DNA of 64,000 bases, from assembly GCA_030727405.1 (NCBI GenBank), contig JANRBR010000018.1, forward strand, positions 1 to 64,000. Reading direction: 5' to 3'. The notes under the pieces are model-generated. The model ran no database searches, was not told the DNA's origin, and saw nothing but the letters and a program-made list of their open reading frames with translations. This document shows positions 61,942 to 64,000 of the stretch, piece after piece; positions within the stretch are counted from its first letter, which is position 1; the number at the start of each line of letters is the position of its first letter. Origin of the DNA: Crocinitomicaceae bacterium. GTDB lineage: Bacteria > Bacteroidota > Bacteroidia > Flavobacteriales_D > Crocinitomicaceae. The position numbers and the translations under genes are program-made.

Positions 61942-62649
61942 ATGAAACTACTAAAAACCGCTTCCTCAAATGCTTCGATAAAAATGTGGGCAGAAGATGA
62001 TCGTCCAAGGGAAAAATTACTTTTAAAAGGAAAAGAAAGCTTATCCGATGCAGAATTACTTGCGCTTATCATTGGTTCGGGATACCGCAATAAAAGCGCT
62101 TTGGATTTAGCCCGTGAAGTGTTGGTTTCGGTTCAAAACGACTGGCATCAATTGGCCAAAAAATCGGTGCAAGAATTAACGAAAACAAAAGGGTTGGGCC
62201 CCGTTAAATCGATTAACATCGTCGCAGCACTTGAAATTGGAAAAAGGCGCGAAGCCTTCTCCATCCCACCCAAAACCAAGGTGCGAAATTCTAAAATGAT
62301 TTTTGATCATTTAAAAAAACAGTTTCAAGGACTGGACCACGAAGAATTTTATGTCGTTTACCTCAATTTTGCCAACGAAATTCTTGACACGATTCAATTA
62401 TCCAAAGGGGGAATGACCAGCACAATTGTCGACGGAAAAGTATTGTTTCATCATGCATTAAGCTGTCGAGCAACTGGATTCATCCTATGCCATAATCATC
62501 CAAGTGGCAATATCGGGCCAAGTGAAACAGACAAAACACTGACCTTTAAATTAAGGGAATTTGCCAAACTTATCGATCTACAGCTGATAGACCACCTTAT
62601 TTTCACAGATAATGGTTATTTTAGCTTTGCCGATGAGGGCATTATTTAA
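61942..62649 (+). CDS. radC: RadC family (JAB/JAMM) protein
   Basis: A 235-residue RadC protein. A helix-hairpin-helix part (ESLSDAELLALIIGSGYRNKSALDLA and TKGLGPVKSINIVAALEIGKR) precedes the JAMM metalloprotease-like domain with HNHPSGNIGPSETD (~190-203). The name comes from DNA repair, but the function is not established. I chose the ATG at 61942; MWAEDDRPREKL at 61984 is another possible start. Confidence 0.93.
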   Translation: MKLLKTASSNASIKMWAEDDRPREKLLLKGKESLSDAELLALIIGSGYRNKSALDLAREVLVSVQNDWHQLAKKSVQELTKTKGLGPVKSINIVAALEIGKRREAFSIPPKTKVRNSKMIFDHLKKQFQGLDHEEFYVVYLNFANEILDTIQLSKGGMTSTIVDGKVLFHHALSCRATGFILCHNHPSGNIGPSETDKTLTFKLREFAKLIDLQLIDHLIFTDNGYFSFADEGII

Positions 62650-62652
62650 CTT

Positions 62653-63810
62653 ATGTCATTAAAAAAAATCATTACCGTTATTGGGGCTCGTCCTCAAATC
62701 ATTAAAGCTGCGGCCATTAGCCGAGCAATAGCAACAGAATTCTCAAGTAAATTGCAGGAAATCATTGTTCACACGGGTCAACATTACGATGAAAACATGT
62801 CGGATGTTTTTTTTCAAGAACTAGGTATTCCGAAACCTGCCTACAACCTGAATGTTGGAAGCGGATCACACGGTAGCATGACCGCAAAGATGTTGGACGG
62901 ACTTTCCACTTTGTTTACGGAAGAAAAACCAGATGCAGTGCTTGTTTATGGAGATACCAATTCCACCATCGCTGCTGCACTTGCCGCTGCAAAAATCCAC
63001 ATCCCGGTCATTCATGTAGAAGCAGGATTAAGAAGTTACAACAAAGCCATGCCCGAAGAATTAAACCGCATTGCTTGTGACCACATGAGTTCGCTTTTGT
63101 TTTCCCCAACGCTAGCGGGAATGGAAAACTTAAAAAAAGAGGGTTTTAATTTAGCGCCAGTCCAGAAAGCGAGCATTGATCATCCAAACACCTACCATTG
63201 TGGTGATGTGATGTATGACAATAGTTTATTTTTCTCTCAACTTTCGGATGAGCAATCCACCATTCTGTCGCAGCATCAATTAGAAAAAGAGCAGTTTATC
63301 CTTTGTACCATACACCGCGACAACAATACAGATGATGCAACTTCCTTGAATTCGATTTTTAACGCACTTGTTCGGATCCAAGAAAAAACAGGGCATGACA
63401 TCATTCTTCCCTTGCATCCGCGGACAAAAAAGAAAATGGAGGAGTTGTTATCTCCCGATCTTCAAACCAAATTGAACAAAAACGAACAGATAAAAATCAT
63501 TCCTCCAGCTGGTTTCTTGGACATCATCGCATTGGAAAAACATGCGCGCATGATCATTACCGACAGTGGTGGACTTCAAAAGGAAGCGTTTTTCTTTGAA
63601 AAACCTTGCGTCATTTTAAGGGAACAAACCGAATGGATTGAAATTGTTTCAAATGGAAATGCCTGTTTAACAGGAGCCGATGAAGAACTGATTGTGGAGC
63701 ATTCTTTGGAATTACTTTCCAAATCTGATTTTACCTTTCCTTCTTTATTCGGTGATGGAAATGCAGCAAAATTCATTTGTCAAAAAATACTAGAAGACCT
63801 ATTGTGCTAA
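62653..63810 (+). CDS. wecB: Non-hydrolysing UDP-N-acetylglucosamine 2-epimerase (second of two)
   Basis: A 385-residue paralogue of the epimerase at 21198-22295, clearly different in sequence. Motifs: TVIGARPQIIKAAAISRA, VHTGQHYDENMSDVFF, VYGDTNSTIAAALAAAK, HVEAGLRSYNKAMPEELNR, CTIHRDNNTDD and TDSGGLQKEAFFF. It follows radC by 3 nt and overlaps the next gene. An insertion (FNLAPVQKASIDHPNTYHCGDVMYD) sets it apart and suggests the WbpI/FnlC-like side of the family, so the sugar could be other than GlcNAc. Confidence 0.93.
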   Translation: MSLKKIITVIGARPQIIKAAAISRAIATEFSSKLQEIIVHTGQHYDENMSDVFFQELGIPKPAYNLNVGSGSHGSMTAKMLDGLSTLFTEEKPDAVLVYGDTNSTIAAALAAAKIHIPVIHVEAGLRSYNKAMPEELNRIACDHMSSLLFSPTLAGMENLKKEGFNLAPVQKASIDHPNTYHCGDVMYDNSLFFSQLSDEQSTILSQHQLEKEQFILCTIHRDNNTDDATSLNSIFNALVRIQEKTGHDIILPLHPRTKKKMEELLSPDLQTKLNKNEQIKIIPPAGFLDIIALEKHARMIITDSGGLQKEAFFFEKPCVILREQTEWIEIVSNGNACLTGADEELIVEHSLELLSKSDFTFPSLFGDGNAAKFICQKILEDLLC

Positions 63811-64000
63811 ACATATTCGTAGACCACATATCGCCACGTTTGATTTATACCTTGCAATTCGTTCTTGAGAACCGAGGTGTGGACTACCAATTGTGCAACG
63901 ATTACATTCAATTCCAGCAAATGGAAGGGATGAAACTCAATTATTCAGAACGTCATTTCGACCATGTTCTCCACTTAAAACCAAGCACCCTTCTTTTTGA
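63804..64000 (+). CDS. Probable polysaccharide deacetylase family protein, N-terminus (partial)
   Basis: An open frame of 65 codons runs from a GTG at 63804, overlapping the end of the epimerase, off the right edge: LNIFVDHISPRLIYTLQFVLENRGVDYQL and HFDHVLHLKPSTLLF. This resembles the N-terminal domain (DUF7033-like) that precedes a polysaccharide deacetylase in Bacteroidota, but the catalytic part is outside the window. The neighbouring epimerase supports a role in glycan synthesis. The assignment is from memory of the N-terminal pattern and is tentative. Confidence 0.6.
   Translation, partial: MLNIFVDHISPRLIYTLQFVLENRGVDYQLCNDYIQFQQMEGMKLNYSERHFDHVLHLKPSTLLF

Noticed and set aside
1-64000. 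CRISPR arrays, insertion sequences, prophage, integrons, tRNA or rRNA genes
   Set aside because: No regular repeats, transposase or integrase frames or cloverleaf-like sequences were recognised. A tRNA covariance search was not possible, so absence of tRNA is by eye only.

Overview
The window is a compact, AT-rich stretch of chromosome from a member of the Bacteroidota, most likely Flavobacteriales; a Fluviicola/Crocinitomicaceae-type organism is my inference and not proven. The grounds are two proteins with type IX secretion (T9SS) C-terminal domains, a PorP/SprF homologue, PorX, type III glutamine synthetase, ribosomal protein Thx, and the Bacteroidota -7 promoter element TAnnTTTG just upstream of about twenty genes. 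I see no phage, insertion sequence, integrase, CRISPR array, rRNA or tRNA. Most of the window is core metabolism and envelope biology, densely packed, with many 4-bp ATGA start/stop overlaps and several convergent genes whose ends overlap.

Layout. 1-6130 (minus): a very large secreted protein of unknown function running off the left edge, then prmA, tpiA, a MauE/thioredoxin membrane protein and a duplicated DUF1599 protein. 6138-9029 (plus): folP, then a T9SS cargo translationally coupled to a PorP/SprF-like protein. 9069-17000: a PLP-dependent deaminase/desulfhydrase homologue, a DUF5522 peptide, a PlsC-like acyltransferase, an unknown bitopic protein, a four-helix-bundle protein, glnN, a Nudix hydrolase, mnmD and an O-methyltransferase. 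17308-22300: alaS, a GT4 glycosyltransferase and a UDP-GlcNAc 2-epimerase. 22460-28730: a small lipoprotein, a thioredoxin-fold membrane protein, YfhO, and an xth-pcm-NtrC-like operon. 28779-31619: a PagL-like / GIN-domain / porin operon whose porin is interrupted by an in-frame stop. 31671-35794: mazG, a frameshifted MscS-like channel, an HD phosphohydrolase and porX. 35857-40804: sufS-sufE-sufT-like, a lipoprotein, an M20 amidohydrolase, a half-size TauE and a LuxE-like protein. 40915-52547: hemH, ahcY, an outer membrane protein with aconitase, the coupled chain rlpA-CaiB-GNAT-trmH, thx, serC-serA, a cyclophilin and an unknown protein. 52606-64000: clpB, a LysM protein, an AlkB-like diiron membrane enzyme, a DUF58 protein, a large T9SS adhesin-like protein, a CDF transporter, an eIF1/SUI1-like factor, radC, a second UDP-GlcNAc 2-epimerase and the start of a probable polysaccharide deacetylase.

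Common themes: the T9SS parts (cargoes, SprF-like protein, PorX) belong to one secretion and gliding machinery whose core genes lie outside the window. serC-serA, ahcY, glnN, folP and the suf genes make up an amino-acid, one-carbon and Fe-S core. Two epimerases, a GT4 enzyme, YfhO, the PagL-like protein and the terminal deacetylase homologue point to LPS or other surface-glycan synthesis.

No obviously new defence or biosynthetic system is present. The most interesting signals are: a recurring promoter geometry (exact TAnnTTTG followed by only 3-4 nt and then ATG) that predicts leaderless mRNAs for five genes, one of them the eIF1-like factor; two probable recent gene lesions; an NtrC-type activator without a DNA-binding domain in a repair operon; and several unassigned proteins.
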